64,000 nt of DNA from Triglochin maritima (taxonomy: Eukaryota; Streptophyta; Magnoliopsida; Alismatales; Juncaginaceae). The stretch spans positions 31,477,621-31,541,620 of the forward strand of contig OY821784.1 in the NCBI GenBank assembly GCA_963682175.1, in the 5' to 3' direction. Below the pieces are notes generated by a model. The model was not told the DNA's origin and ran no database searches. It saw only the letters and a program-made list of their open reading frames with translations. The translations under genes were made by a program, and so were the position numbers. This document shows positions 31,843 to 44,939 of the stretch, one piece after another; within the stretch, counting starts at the first letter, position 1, and each line of letters opens with the position of its first letter.

Positions 31843-34800
31843 ATGACTGGGAAGAGTGGCGTAGGATTCGACATCGGCAACGACACCTCCGTCGTGGCCG
31901 AGGCGACTGAGAAAAACGTACATGTGGTCCTGAACGCGGAGTCGGAATACGAGACCCCATCCATGGTCTCGTTTAGCCCCGGGAAGCGTGAATTCGGGAC
32001 TTCAGCCAAGACTCATTTCACTTCCATTCCGGAAGTGACAATCACCCAAATCAAAAGCATGATCGGGAGGCCATACGAGGAGATAAAAGAAAAGAACTCC
32101 AAGTTGGTCAAGGAGTTGTTGTTCAAGTTCAGCGAGGGCGAAAAAGGCGTAATCAAGATTCATGGTCTCGCCGACGAGAAGACGGGGGTCATCCCCACAT
32201 ACACTCCCGTCCAGGTTCTGGCGATGTTTATGGCACACTTGAAGAAGGGGGCTGAAGGTAATCTGGGAGGACGTCCGGTCACGGAGTGCGTGATCGGGAT
32301 CCCGGCGTACTTCACCGATCTCGAGAGGACGGCCTATTTAAATGCCGCAACGATTGCGGAGCTGACGCCGAGGCAACTGATGCACGAGGGCACTGCGATC
32401 GCGTTGGGGTACGGATACTACAGGACAGATATCAGCAGCCCAACTAACGTTGCGTTCGTTGACGTCGGCCATTGCTCTACACAGGTGCTGCTCTAATCTG
32501 TTCTTGTGACTCGTTAGTTGACTTGCCAATTGTGATGCTGGTTATCGGGTTGAATCCATTTGTGCTTATGGGAGAGACCCTAAATTCTATTAAATATCCA
32601 AATTGGGATTTCTCACTACGTTTGGCCATCAAAAAGAATTTTCCACAATTTAGAAACTAGAAGGATCAACATTTCCCGTATCTACATTTGTATTGCCGAA
32701 ACGGTTTTTTTCTTAATTAAATTTGCATGTTTATTTTGTTACTTTTATGGTCTTATTTATTAGGTAGTTTCTAGGAAATTTTGATCGGTATTTTTTAATT
32801 CTCTGACTTCATCATTCTAGGCGAAGGCTTCCATTTTATGCCTTTTGAATTAAAAGTTTTAATGCTTGTTTGGATTCTGTTTGAGAAATTGATTTTTTCT
32901 ATAAATATGTTTTTTATAGTGTTGTTTTTCTGAAAATTTTCTTACGTTTTCTTGTGTTTTTTTTTGCAGCCATTGAGTTAACTCTAGAAAAAATGGGTTT
33001 TTTTAGCACGTAGTTGTTAAAAATAGTTACATGGTAATAGTAGTTCTTATATTAAAAAGATTCCAAAAAAGACATTTCACTAGTTAACAATTTCAAACTG
33101 ATAGTTTAACATCCAACGGTTTATTTTTGACAACATCAAATGACCCCTAATGAGGTAAAGCTTATTTTCAAATATGTATACATATAGGCGAGCTCATCAT
33201 CATTTGAGACAAATTGAGGTTGTTAAGTAACATGAGTTGGATTCTAATCAAATCAGACTACCTAATGAGACAAATTGAGGTTGTTAACTTAAGAGAAAAG
33301 TATCTTCTTACCCACTTATTAGTAGAATACCTAATCAGACTACAAATCAAATCGAACAAGAAATTCTCAGTTATTTCTGGATCGTCCTTATAAAATCTGA
33401 CCCATGACCAGGATCCCCAGTACCATCCCTGCTTTTAAGCACATATCCTTTTAAATTTAAAAGAATGTTATATTTTTATATTACGACCCCAACTAGTTGG
33501 GATTAAAGGCTTTGTTGTTGTTATATTTTTTATATTATGTTATTTTTTACGTTGGAATTACTTGTATTGATTCTAATCATCCCAGCATTAGGCCTACCAT
33601 GTCCGAGTCCGACAGTAAGTTTAACACAATTTACCTGAGCAGAAATTAGGATGATTTTTTAGGGAATGAACCAACTGTAATTATCGGAGCCAGAAAGTGA
33701 ACCACTTCATCAAAATTACACATAGAAATGACTAAATCATTAATAAAAGCCACAGTAAGTATATTATTGCTTTGCTAAATTTAGAAGAAGTTTAAGCTCC
33801 ATTAGTCCATCCCCATGGTTCCGTCTAAAGCTACTCTTTTTCTAGCTATATATTACGCAAACCAATTACGTAAACTTCTGTTTGTCCTCTGTATGTACAT
33901 TGGTACTATGACAGGAAATGGCAAACACGAATTGTTTCTGTTTCTTGTTAAATAAAACTTTCAGACACTGAAATGTAGCTTTTGAGAAGAAAAAATATAG
34001 TCGATTTGGTATTATGATATTTGTTTTTAGTGTGTTGGCTATAACTTATAATAATATATCTTTTTGTGGCTTGAAACAGATTACGATCGTGAGGTTTGAG
34101 AAAGACAAACTGACAGTACTTTCACATGCATGGGATCGAAAGGTCGGAAGTCGAGATTTTGACAGAGTCCTTTTGGAGTACTTCTACGAGAACCTAAAAC
34201 TATCTTCCGAGTTTAATATCGACAAAGTCAATCCTCGTTCTTGGGCGAGACTGATATCGGCATGTGAAAAGGCCAAGAGAGTGCTGACTACAAACACTGA
34301 AGCAGTCTTGAAAATCGAAAGCTTTATGAATGACGTCGATGTGTCAATTCCCATCAAAAGAGAGGACTTCGAAGACATCTCCATGACGTTTCTAGAGAGA
34401 TTGGAGAAAATTTGTGACAAAGGAGTGAAAGAGGCGAAGTTAGACAAGTCAGATATCAAAGCAGTAGAGGTTGTCGGTTCGGGATCTCGGATTCCGTCCG
34501 TTGCAACAGTGTTAACAGACTGTTTTGGAATGGGACTTAGTCGTACATTGAACTCCATAGAGTGTGTTGCCCGTGGATGTGCTCTTCAATGCGCTTTGCT
34601 GGATGAAACTTCTCCCATCAAGTCTTACACTGTAAGTGTTTAATTTCACCTACTTACTGTGATATCCCTGAATTTCAATCTCTAAAATTTATGACCCTTT
34701 TCGACTGAGAGCAGACCCTAACAGAACTGCAATCATATTTTGAAAAATCCAGAGACCTAGGATCGGTCCAGACCGGATTTGTACACCCCTAAACGTATAT

Positions 34801-37800
34801 ATGCACCTAACAAACATTAGGCCTTTCTTTGACAAATTTTAAAGCAAGGGGTTGGTGATGCTTGCCATTTTGAAGAACCTTAGAAAATTTTAAACTAAGG
34901 GCATGTTTCGATAGCCTCAAATACCATGGTTTTTAAGGGAAACTAGATTATTAAAAACAACAGTTTTCAATCCTATGAAAGTGTTTGGATAACCCTGAAT
35001 ACTACATTATAAATCTACGTTTTTTGCTAAAAATGTGTTTTGAAAAAGAGGTAGTACATCTTTTTTGTCTCAAATATTATGTTTTTTCTTTCTGCTTTGT
35101 TTCTCATGAAGTATTTGATTTTACCAAAAACACGTTATTTAGCCGAACACATTATTGTGTAGGATAATGTATTTTCAGAACACATTATTTGAATTGGATG
35201 TCAACTTCAAAAAATACATTTTGAAATGAAATATTTAAAACTTGGGACCCGAATTGGGTCTTGTATCCGTATCTTGTAGGTGGAAGATTCATATCCTTTT
35301 GAAATTCTGTACAAATCAATGGATTGGGATCGACCTCGACAACTTTTTCCGAAGGGTCATTTATTTCGCAAAATTCCTACTATAACAATTTCTGAAATCA
35401 AAGTTGAAAGTTGCGAATCCCAGCAAAACACAGTGGATTTGGAACCCGTTCATGATGACGAAGACCGGTCATATACAGAAAGGACACGGAGGACTTTCGA
35501 GGTATTACTACCCTCTTGCACTTTAGTTATTTGTATACTCATTGAATAAGACTTTATTGGCTGTTGCTTGGTTTAGTGTCTTTATTATAATAATTGCAAA
35601 TAAAATTAAAGACACCTTCTACGGAGAGTGGAGCCTTCCATTCATAAAAGTTGATCCTTTATACAAAGGAGGCTAATACCTTAACCTGTCATCTTTATAA
35701 CACGACACAAAATGCTAATATTAACTACTTATACTTACTATTATTTCGTATCAGTTTCTGAATACTTTCTATTTGTATTTTCTTTTCAGATTAGTCTTTT
35801 TTATGGGTCTAATGCAGACAGAGTAACTCCTGTGGAACTCAACATCTCCCTTGATATTAATGGCATAATTGTTGTTGAACCGAAGCCATTAGAAGGAAAT
35901 CAAAAAAATAATACCGTAAGTGATTATCTATAGCCCCATCTTCGAACGATACTAATGTCATTGCCCACGACTCTAAGCCCTCATACAAATCATTGTTTAT
36001 TGTTTTATCAAATTTCAGTCGACTGAGGAGAATTGGGAAATATCAGAGACTTCAACCATAGGGATGACAGAGAAACTTCTGTTGATAGCCATAAAGACTG
36101 AATGCGAACTCGCAAACGAAGACAAGAAGGAAGAGGAAACTGAGAGGGCAAGAAACACCCTTGAATCTTATATTTATGATGCCCGTGAAAAGGTAATAAT
36201 AAATAGAGATATTTGAATTTTTTTCTTTACTTCGACGTCTAACGATTTCCTTTTCGATCTTCTGTAAACTACATATAAAATCAGATTGAAAAGGTCAATG
36301 AAGACGGAAAATTTAAAGGTATTCTTGAAAGCTTAGAAGAGGCGGAAAATTGGCTTTATGAGGATGAAAACGATGAATCCAAGGATCAATACGAACAAAA
36401 ATATAAAAAATTAAAAAAGGTATCGTTACCATCTTGAATATCACATGGATAACTCTAATTTATTGAAACAAGTTTGCGCTAACACCGAAGGGTATGGACA
36501 AGTTTATGGTCTTTATATAATTGATTGCTTTGATGCTGGCAGATGGTTGATGAAGTTACTGGAGATATTGCCCCAACGCCGGAGGTCATAACTCCATCAG
36601 AAAAGGAAAAAAGTTCAACTTCTGATGCAAACAACAACATCAAAGATCTTTTTTTGGAAATCGATAAAGAGGTGATCCTTGACTTTTATTTTTGTCATTA
36701 AACCTGATTTTAACATACATTCAGTTCCATGATCACATCGATGCAATATTTTTTTGTTTTGTTAGCTTTACGGGAGTTGGAAGATTCTCCACTTTGCTAC
36801 CGTAGCGGAGAGATTCGAAATCCGTATATTATATAAAACAGTTGCAGATTGGAATCCTCCTGCAGGAAATGACCAACTCAAAAACCGGTACGAAGGGACA
36901 TGTATGAATCTAAGAAAGGTACGCTGCTGCGTATTTAATTTGATTTTATCAGCTCATGGATTTCTTTATTTGGATTAGAACCTGAATCAATAAGTGAATT
37001 TATTTTATGTGAAATAGCTTTGGGACACCATCTTCAAAAGATATGATGACAATGGTCATAAAGCAATTGTGGCACTTCAGAAGACTATAGACTCCTGCAT
37101 AGAGTCTTTTTTTGCATCCACAGATGCAAAACAAAACAGTGTAAGATGTAGGAAATTAAACACCAACTTGATGCAGTAAGTATTTGCGATACCCAATAAT
37201 TAAAATGTTGTTGCAGATCCTTAAAGCTTGTAGCAGGACACAGAAGTGGTTGAAGGGAGATGACAAGTTTCAAAATAAAATACAAGATCCCAAAACACCT
37301 TCAAAGCAACTAAAACTACGGTCGCGACAAATCAAAAGAAGAAATAAGCATTTGACAGTGTAAACATTTCTCGCATAAACATCATAACTGACAGTAATTC
37401 TGTTAAGTAATTAAACTACATATTGATATTTGAAATGTTATTTAATTCAGCTTTCTCTATGAACTTCAAGTAATAGGAAACTTAAGATAAGAAAGCACTC
37501 CTTCCTGACGTTGTGATTATAGAAGGCAAATATAACATCCATTTATGATTTTGCAGATTATCTAAACAGTTAGAAAAACCAACGCCAAATGCCTGCTCTT
37601 CGGGAACACAAATGCACAACAATCTAGTACCAAATAGAGGTGCGTACTGTTACCCACAACTAAAGTAGAATTCATTATGACTACCATACCACCACCGTAT
37701 TATTATTGTTATTGATGTTTTACTACTACTGCTGCTGCTGCTCTAAATAACATACTTCGCTCAGATGTAATTTTTTTCTTCCAATGGGGGGAAAAATTCC

Positions 37801-40800
37801 AAAAACAAACATCAACTAAAAAAATTCACACAACTTTATATAGTTTTAGAATACTTCAGTATTAACATGAAAAGGTTAAAAAATACTTTAACGATTTCCA
37901 GTTTTGAATTTTTTGCACTAGAATGTTATTATCTATGACAGGAAATACATCTCTCTCCATGTAATTAATCAAACCACCGTCTCTCATTCTATTACATAGT
38001 GGACTTTTGATGATTTTCATTGCTAAAATCCCACAATTTCTTTCCCTAAAGTGGACCTCAAGGGTGTTTTCTCAATCCCATTACCATGCAGTTTAACTGT
38101 AATATTCCCGAAACAACGGAAAATTTAAACGATATTCAAATTATTTAACCAGAAACACGAGAACATTACACAAATAAATCCAATGTGCACCATTACATAG
38201 GAGTTTCAAAACATGATTACATCGAATCCAATGTAATACAAAATACAGATAATTATACCAACCTAAGAATTAATACTAGAGGATCCGGTTCTGGTGAACG
38301 CTTGTCCTCGGCCGCCACCCGCTCAGTGCCGCTCAAGGCCTGAAATGCAAACATGAAATATGTCTGAGTTTCCATAAGGAAACCTCGTATACTAAGTCCA
38401 CCTACATGCATATGAAAGTATAGTGCAATGAACCTATCATACTAGTATATCATGACATACAAGAATGCAAGATAAAACCTTCCTTATCCAGGGTACTAAA
38501 GGAGATTTGTCTAATCAACACATCGGGTCCCCAATGGTACCTACCGCGGGCTCACGCGGTCTTACTGAGGTACGCGACTAATTCCCACTCACAACTATAC
38601 TAAACATAAGGGTTCAGTGATAATCGCACGTACATCCGCGTCATAGAATTAGATCTGATCTCGTGGACAACGCCACACCGACGGAGTCGTCGCTCAGGTC
38701 AGTCAACTCACATGATTGTACCGTAGCCAAGCTACATGTCAGAATACATCGTCGGATAGTCAACACCGCCGTCACTCGGTCACGTGGTTCTCTCTGTCGC
38801 CACTCGGTCACGCGGAGTCACAAACATCGCGTTCAAGGTCGGTCAATCGTATCCGTCGCCATCAAGGTCACACGGTCATATCCGTCGCCACACAGGCCGG
38901 TCGGTCAACTCACCTGGTTGTACCACAGCCAGGTTACCTGCTGGACTAGATCGTCGGTTAGTCTCTCCGCCGTCATAAAGGCTGGGCAGTTACTTCCGTC
39001 GTCATCAAGGTCGGTAGTCACCTGACCAATAAAGCTGCGTAGCAACCCAATGCAATGCATTGGGATCCGCGATCCCATAGGTCTACTACGTAAGGTGTGG
39101 AATGCAACATGCTGAACAAAGCTCATAAACATAAAGGTGGCACGCACCTCAAAGCACCCACACATCTGCTCGGCAGTCACTGGGCAAGTGCGCTCATCGT
39201 ACCTATTGTCACCCCCCGGATTACGCTTCAAACGAGGACACGGGTTTCCGAGGAACAAAATGACACGTGAAGAAAAGGCAAGAAACACATAACAGGGCAC
39301 AACCGGTCAACCGGAAGTGGCAAACCGTTAAGAATGTTTCCTTTTGAATGAGGATACGTTTGAACAACAGCACATTTCGGTCACACGTTTGGTCTGAAAT
39401 TTACATCAACGGTCGAACCCAAGTCGAAGAGTGGTCGATCGTGTGGAAGGTCTATGTCAGGGTTCAACTAATCTACAGTCCAACGGTCGAATGGCAAAGG
39501 GGCTCCGTCCGAACAAAAATATCACGAACTACACAAGCTCAAAATCCCTAACTACCGGTTGAACGACGGTCTCTGGGTGGTCGACCGTTTAGATGGTCGT
39601 AGCCAAGTCCGAACCAAACAAAGCAACGGTCTGACACAAGCAAGATACACTTAAGTGAGCGGTCGAACCAAGGTCTAGGGCGGTCGACCGTTTAAAAGGT
39701 CTAGGCCCGGGTCTGAACGAACGGGTCTGTCCTACCAAAAATATCAGTGTTTTCTCCTGCCCAATAATTATTCACAACCGGTCGTCCGCCGACAGACATC
39801 ATTCGACTGGTGTTGGGCAAAGTCTGGAGAAAACATTACAACCGGTCGACCGTCAACATGCACCGGTCGATTGTTACTGGTCCGCTACCTGACCATGCCA
39901 GGCACCCTTGGCTGCTCCTCGTCGCCGACGAGGTCTCCAACCTCTGGCGATGAGCAAAACCTCTCACAGACCTTGTGTGAGCGACCTAATTGAACTTGGT
40001 GTACCTCTTCTGTCGAGTGTCGGAGTTTCGTCGGAGCTCAGATCGTCTTCGTCGACCTCCCCCTTTGTGGTCGTGCTCCTGCGGCAGCACCTCCACGCAC
40101 ACGACTACCTCTAATCACGCCTTGCCGCGCCTACGCCTTGTTTTCTGTCCACCGCCTCCTTTAGTTGCCGAACAAGTGGGATGAGAAGGTGAGAGGAAGA
40201 GGGAAGAGTGGAGTTGAGAGGGAGAGGAAGAAGTGAAGAGGGTTGTGTTTCTCTTCAAACACAAAACCACCAACTAAGGCAAGGCCTCCCTCACCTCACA
40301 CACCCTGACCATACCCACCTTTCCCACATTACCTCAACCCATACCTCCCATGCACCCAACCTTCAGAAGTCAAAGCACCCTATTAACCACTAATACTCCC
40401 CACTAATCCCACTTAGCAACCTAACTAAGGTTAGAGTCTTAACATTAACAAACTAAAGAGTCAACCAAGTTGAGATATCTCAACCGCTTACCCTAGAGTT
40501 TTCTCAACCAAAAGGTTGTATGTTCAAAGCCCACTAGCCTATAGTGGTTGGGATTTTCTCTTCTCCTTCCCTTAAAATAATAATAAAATATAATTTTTTT
40601 TAAACAAACTATAGTCATGTCTCCTAAATGAGCTTTCAAACAAATTAGTTTTCTACCATGTTTCTCATAATTACTAGTATATCCAAATTTGGTTAAACAA
40701 ATATTCACATTTTATATGACTTATCCAAAACGTTTTTGAGCCAAACATGAAAAACTTAAAAGTTGATATTATTTTGATGATAACAAAGCTAAATGAGCTT

Positions 40801-42950
40801 TCAAACCTTGTCAACCATCATGATAACAAACATAAGAAGGTTTGAAAGATCAAGGAAATGTTCAAAATTATGAGCTAAACACGAAAAACTTAAAAGTTAA
40901 TGTTATTCTACAAACTTTGTTATTCACGTTGATGCATTTTTTTGCTTCTTTCTCCATAACTAACTTTGAAATAACAATTATGGCATTATTTGCAATTTGA
41001 AAGTTTAATGATTCTCATGCCCACTCTTATTTGATCAATATTTGCAAAATAAACTTACTCATTCACTTTTATATAGATAATAAAATTATAGCTATTATTG
41101 ACTATCCAAAATTGTTAAATGGAAACGTTAATTAAAAAGGCTAACTTTTGCAACGTCATTTAACCCGTATGACGTAATAACTACAAAATTTAAAAATTCA
41201 CTTATGTTGTATCATATATATAATATCATGTCATGCTAGTTTTCATTTTTTACGTTATGATCATGTGTTATATAATAATTCTTTAATGGTTCCAGCAAAC
41301 TCTCGCAACTCGTACTTATCATCAGTTTGCAATACTTCAAAGGTTAGCAGAGATACAAACTCTAGATCCCCGTATCTACGAAAATAGTCGATGCCTGAGC
41401 ACTAAATCATGCCCAAGTGAGTGTATTTATTACTTGTTTTGTTTTAGATTAAGTGGTTGGTTATTAAATCATAAATACTATATGTTATTTTAGATATTAT
41501 GTTATATTATATTATTGTATGTATTATTCATTATATCAAGGACGTATTCAATAATCTTGAAACACAATTTTCACACTCGTTAATATTTGATTTTGAACAT
41601 TAAATCCAAAATCTAGATCTCATCCTACACAATATAAATTGTATGTCAAAAGAGAAGAATTTTGAAGGTTGTTTAATATAAGATCAACTGATAAGAAAAT
41701 TGTAATCTATATCTTGTGCGTTGTTTTGTTTTTTTAAATATGATACAAAACAACTTTTGAATTTTTTTACTTTCAACATGCATACTTATATTGTGATCTT
41801 AGGCGAGTTCCACAATTTGGACTGCTTATGTAGTATTTAATTATCAAATTCAACAAGTGTATAATTTATTTTAACAAATATAACGATATTAAACTCTCCT
41901 CAGATATAGTTCTGAAATACTAAATTATACTATACATGTATATTTTTTTCAACTAAGATTGAGTATTGTAACAACTAAAATTTGAAGTGTAATTGTTGTA
42001 TATGCATTTATTTTGTAGCTGCAAACATATGGTGTAAATATCTATTTTCTTATATGTATGAGTTTATAGAATATCTGTTTGATATAAGTATTCTCTTTTT
42101 GGGATGTGGAAATGTAGTTGTTAAATCCACATGCAATGTCTAACTGTATTAGTATTGCATTTCAAATATGGATACAGCTGTAGAAATACCCATGTCTTGT
42201 CCGTAATGTTAAGTTTTTGTTTCCCTGATATTAAGTTAGGTATTTATGTAGTTGTAATATGTTAAAACCTAGAAAGAACAAATACTTCTAGATTATAAGC
42301 TTATCTATATATCAATACCTATCAAGTACTCCCACATCTATATCAAATACTATATCCGTACTTTGTCATATCCTAATTAGAAATTAAAAATTTGAATGTG
42401 AATACTTCTTAAATAAATATGGACATATTTCTAATAACCTAAGGACACTTTACATAACAATTTAAAAGAAATATTAGAATTCTAGTGTTTTTAGAGCATG
42501 CATACACTGATTGCAGATTTAGGTATCTATGAAAATTTATGGTATCACATTTTCTTGTTTTCATTCTGCGTAAATGATCTTTTATAAGTTTGATGCTTAT
42601 TGTTTTCATTTTAAGGTATAATGACATAATAACTGTAGAATTTCATATTGACATAATGTTATCATATTTGCATCCTAATTCCATGCAACATTTATTACCG
42701 TGTGTCAGCATCCAGGCTTTACATGTATAGATCAAATAGTTGTAGCACAGGCTTCATTGTGTAAAAATAAATAATGTTCAATCGATTTTCATTTTGACGT
42801 TTCTATTAATTTGCAGGGTCTTCCTTGAGCCAAAAACAAAATAACCATGCAAGACCTATGAAAAAGTATCATCCTTGTATGTTTCTATCGGCTTTCATAT
42901 CATCACAAGAAAATATTTTTTGTGTGGATATGAGAGATATTGAGATTTGA
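31843..42950 (+). CDS. HSP70-16-like: Hsp110/Hsp70-16-like chaperone, multi-exon gene
   Basis: Hsp110-class relative of Hsp70, closest in pattern to plant Hsp70-16; these act as nucleotide-exchange factors and holdases. Exons: 31843-32484, 34080-34631, 35280-35501, 35790-35915, 36019-36192, 36285-36419, 36543-36671, 36766-36918, 37018-37140, 37217-37357/9. All GT-AG introns among these are phase 0. Nucleotide-binding domain: GFDIGNDTS, CVIGIPAYFTD, MHEGTAIALGYGYYRTD, FVDVGHCSTQ, VEVVGSGSRIPSV. Substrate-binding part: VEDSYPFEI, LFPKGHLF, ISLDINGIIVVEPK. Helical C-terminus: NTLESYIYDAREK, EEAENWLYEDENDE, ILKACSRTQKWLK. About 800 codons have no stop; the family has 760-870. 3' end: exon 37557-37639 (acceptor TTTTGCAG, donor GTGCGT) leaves phase 1. 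Exon 41296-41416 (donor GTGAGT) and 42817-42950 (acceptor TTTGCAG, TGA) are open together in phase 0. So either 37557-37639 is skipped, using donor 37358, or a junction differs. Translation unspliced past 37639 would stop at 37666-37668. Confidence 0.88.
32485..34079 (+). other. Intron 1 of the chaperone gene
   Basis: 1595 bp, donor GTGCTG, acceptor GAAACAG. AT-rich. AACTAGTTGGGATTAAAGGC plus TTTGTTGTTGTT (33490-33522) looks like a SINE 3' end. An imperfect direct repeat, GAGACAAATTGAGGTTGTTA, occurs near 33208 and 33268. Confidence 0.75.
38100..39300. repeat. LTR-like non-coding repeat, type uncertain
   Basis: TGTCACCCCCCGGATTACG near 39208 resembles the start of some plant Gypsy LTRs. Between 38690 and 39020, blocks of GTCAACTCAC(A/C)TG(A/G)TTGTACC and CCGTCGCCA...GGTCACACGGTCA recur; the first block occurs at 38702 and 38903. 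Boundaries and a second LTR are not seen. Confidence 0.35.
39300..39880. repeat. CGGTCGACCG-rich repeat segment
   Basis: About ten variants of the palindrome (ACCGGTCAACCGG, GGTGGTCGACCGTTTAG, GGCGGTCGACCGTTTAA, AACCGGTCGACCGTCAAC). Same motif class as 10370-11080 and 58550-58930, where it belongs to Copia-like LTR sequence. Confidence 0.65.
40440..40600 (+). mobile_element. Possible tRNA-derived SINE
   Basis: GTATGTTCAAAGCCCACTAG resembles a Pol III B box (GTTCRANNCC), followed by GTGGTTGGGATTTTCTC and an AATAATAATAAAATA tail. The A box and target duplications are unclear. Confidence 0.35.
41417..42816 (+). other. Last intron of the chaperone gene (proposed)
   Basis: 1400 bp, AT-rich, with consensus-like donor GTGAGT and acceptor TTAATTTGCAG. 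No other feature found. Confidence 0.5.
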
Positions 42951-43129
42951 GAAGTTCATACGGACGTAATTGTGTTGAAGGTGTTTGGATACACGTACAT
43001 GTTGATTTGAATATGTTCATCTTGTATTGGTTAAAAATATATAACTGGATGATTTTACTTATGTTATTGTATTTTTGTTTTAAGTACTACATATATATTT
43101 ATTTCTAAGTCTTGTTTCATTTTTGGAGT

Positions 43130-44660
43130 TTAAAAAGGAGGTTAACCTCCAACCTTCGAAGTTCATGTTAGGATAGGCATTTTTTGTAAGTTCAATCCTT
43201 TGAAAAGTTTCTTTGGATTTTGCGTGATTCATGGGGTTGGTCTTCTAATATAATATTCCGGATAACCACATTATAGTCACCATCAAGAGAGAGTTGTCTA
43301 CACTTTTCAATTTATCAAAACTGACATGCATAGAATGTTCCTCTACACAAGTAGTTCTCTGGTTATATTTCCCATAAGTTTTACTTTTATTAGAGTATCC
43401 CAAATGGATATAAGTTCCTTCTATCTCACTCAAACCCATATTAATTTAGGATTATTTATTTCAATAATAAAAAATACATCTATTACATATGCCTTGAACT
43501 GTTAATAAGTTATATACATAAATGACTATTAAAATTAATATATATTTCTTTAATTTGCTGATTAGCTCGTATCCATACAAGTTCTATCGAGATAATGAAT
43601 CCTAACTAAATCCAAACAAAAAAGATTCCACAAGAAAATTTAATTGTCTAAATTGTCTTTGGTGTTGAGATTAGAAACCTTTTGAACTAAAAGCCTTGAA
43701 ATATGATATTTTGGAAATTTTTACAATGGTGTCGGTTCATAAGGTGTTTATTCAAAATGGGACAAATTAAAACAGACTTTAAAATGTAACATGACCTCTT
43801 CACTGCTTCACACCAAAAGTATTTTGAAAAATACTTTTCACAAGCATTTTTTTTGGCCATCTCTTGAAGTTTACAGTTTTTTCTTTCAACTATCATATTT
43901 TGTCGAGATATTGTTTACAAATTGATTCAAAGTGTGTACTTTTAAATTCATCCCAAGGTCCATATGAATTTTTACAATTGGTTTTTTTTATCATTTTGAA
44001 CTCCTCAAAAATTTTAAATTCTTTTAAAGTATCATATTTTATTGCAAGAAACAAACTCAATGTAAAAGGTATAAAGTCATCAATGCATGCCTCTTGCAAA
44101 CTTGTTTAGGTCCTTTAAAGTTGGACTTACGTACCCACACTTTGTTCCGCAAACATTTACTTAAATGTAAGATCTTCAACCATTAGTTGAAGCATGCACA
44201 AAATTGTTAGTTTTCTCAGCAGTATGAGTGTAGCCTAAGCATTGATTTTGAAAAGATTGAGTTGGCTACTAAATAAGTAATCAAACATCTTCTTTCCCCT
44301 AGTAAATTTCTCAAGACTCATCCTAATTTTTTCATTACAAGCAATTATATCTTGTGAGTTACTAAGTGGAATCTTAGCCTTATGGGTTTTGAATATATTC
44401 TTGAAGCAAGAGTTTTCAAAGTTTGTTTTTTCAATAAGAGAGAGGTGTTTGAAGATGCAAGATCATGGTTATTTTTTCTACAAAAAATGATTATGGCAAG
44501 TATATTCGCAACTATTCGTTAACCAATCAAATGCATCTAATAATTCACTATAACTAAAGAAGTTCGTTGTATCCGAGGACGATACAAATCTTCTTATTCT
44601 CTTTGAGCCATGTGACATGAGTTGGAGCTCTTTTCACCCTTTGATCAGAAAGATATGACA
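43130..44660 (-). pseudogene. Copia pol fragment (integrase region), heavily decayed
   Basis: Minus-strand pieces: integrase at 44099-43893 (TLKEFKIFEEFKMIKK) and 43896-43687 (VERKNCKLQEMAKKN, KYFWCEAVKRSCYILKSVLI), then the post-integrase motif at about 43430-43300 (YIHLGYSNKSKTYGKYNQRT). The order fits Copia integrase through the segment before reverse transcriptase. 44100-44660 holds weaker upstream sequence. Fragment only; no LTR pair found. Confidence 0.75.
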
Positions 44661-44939
44661 TTAAATAGGGCTATGTTGTGGAACGAAAAGACAGAGATTT
44701 GAGAGATAAAGATGAAGATTTTTCATTGCATACTCATAAACAATACAATGAGTCTCTCTGTATAGACAAGAGATAGATGTTACAATACAATAACAAGCTA
44801 ATGAATAAGACATATAATATACATCAATGAGAGAATTATATTGCATTTGAATGTCGAGGTTACAAGAAGTTGTAACACCAAGAGACAATATGACTCATCC
44901 ATATAATATATTTGTTATTTCATAACACCCCCTTGATGA

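Larger units (their letters stand above)
37640..41295 (+). other. Large repeat-filled intron near the gene's 3' end
   Basis: 3.66 kb between the last well-phased exon and the next open exon. It contains an LTR-like stretch (about 38100-39300) with a TCGGTCGCCA minisatellite, a CGGTCGACCG-rich segment (39300-39880), and SINE-like plus Copia-like debris (40440-40900). None shows an intact gene. Confidence 0.6.

Noticed and set aside
32002..32529. Antisense open frames opposite exon 1 of the chaperone gene
   Set aside because: Shadows of the coding strand; no splice or homology support.
34184..34558. 124-codon antisense open frame opposite exon 2
   Set aside because: Shadow of a conserved Hsp110 exon.
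34656..34800. Possible LTR start (GTGATATCCCTGAATTTC) in intron 2
   Set aside because: No second end, primer site or duplication; similarity to Gypsy LTR starts is only a few bases.
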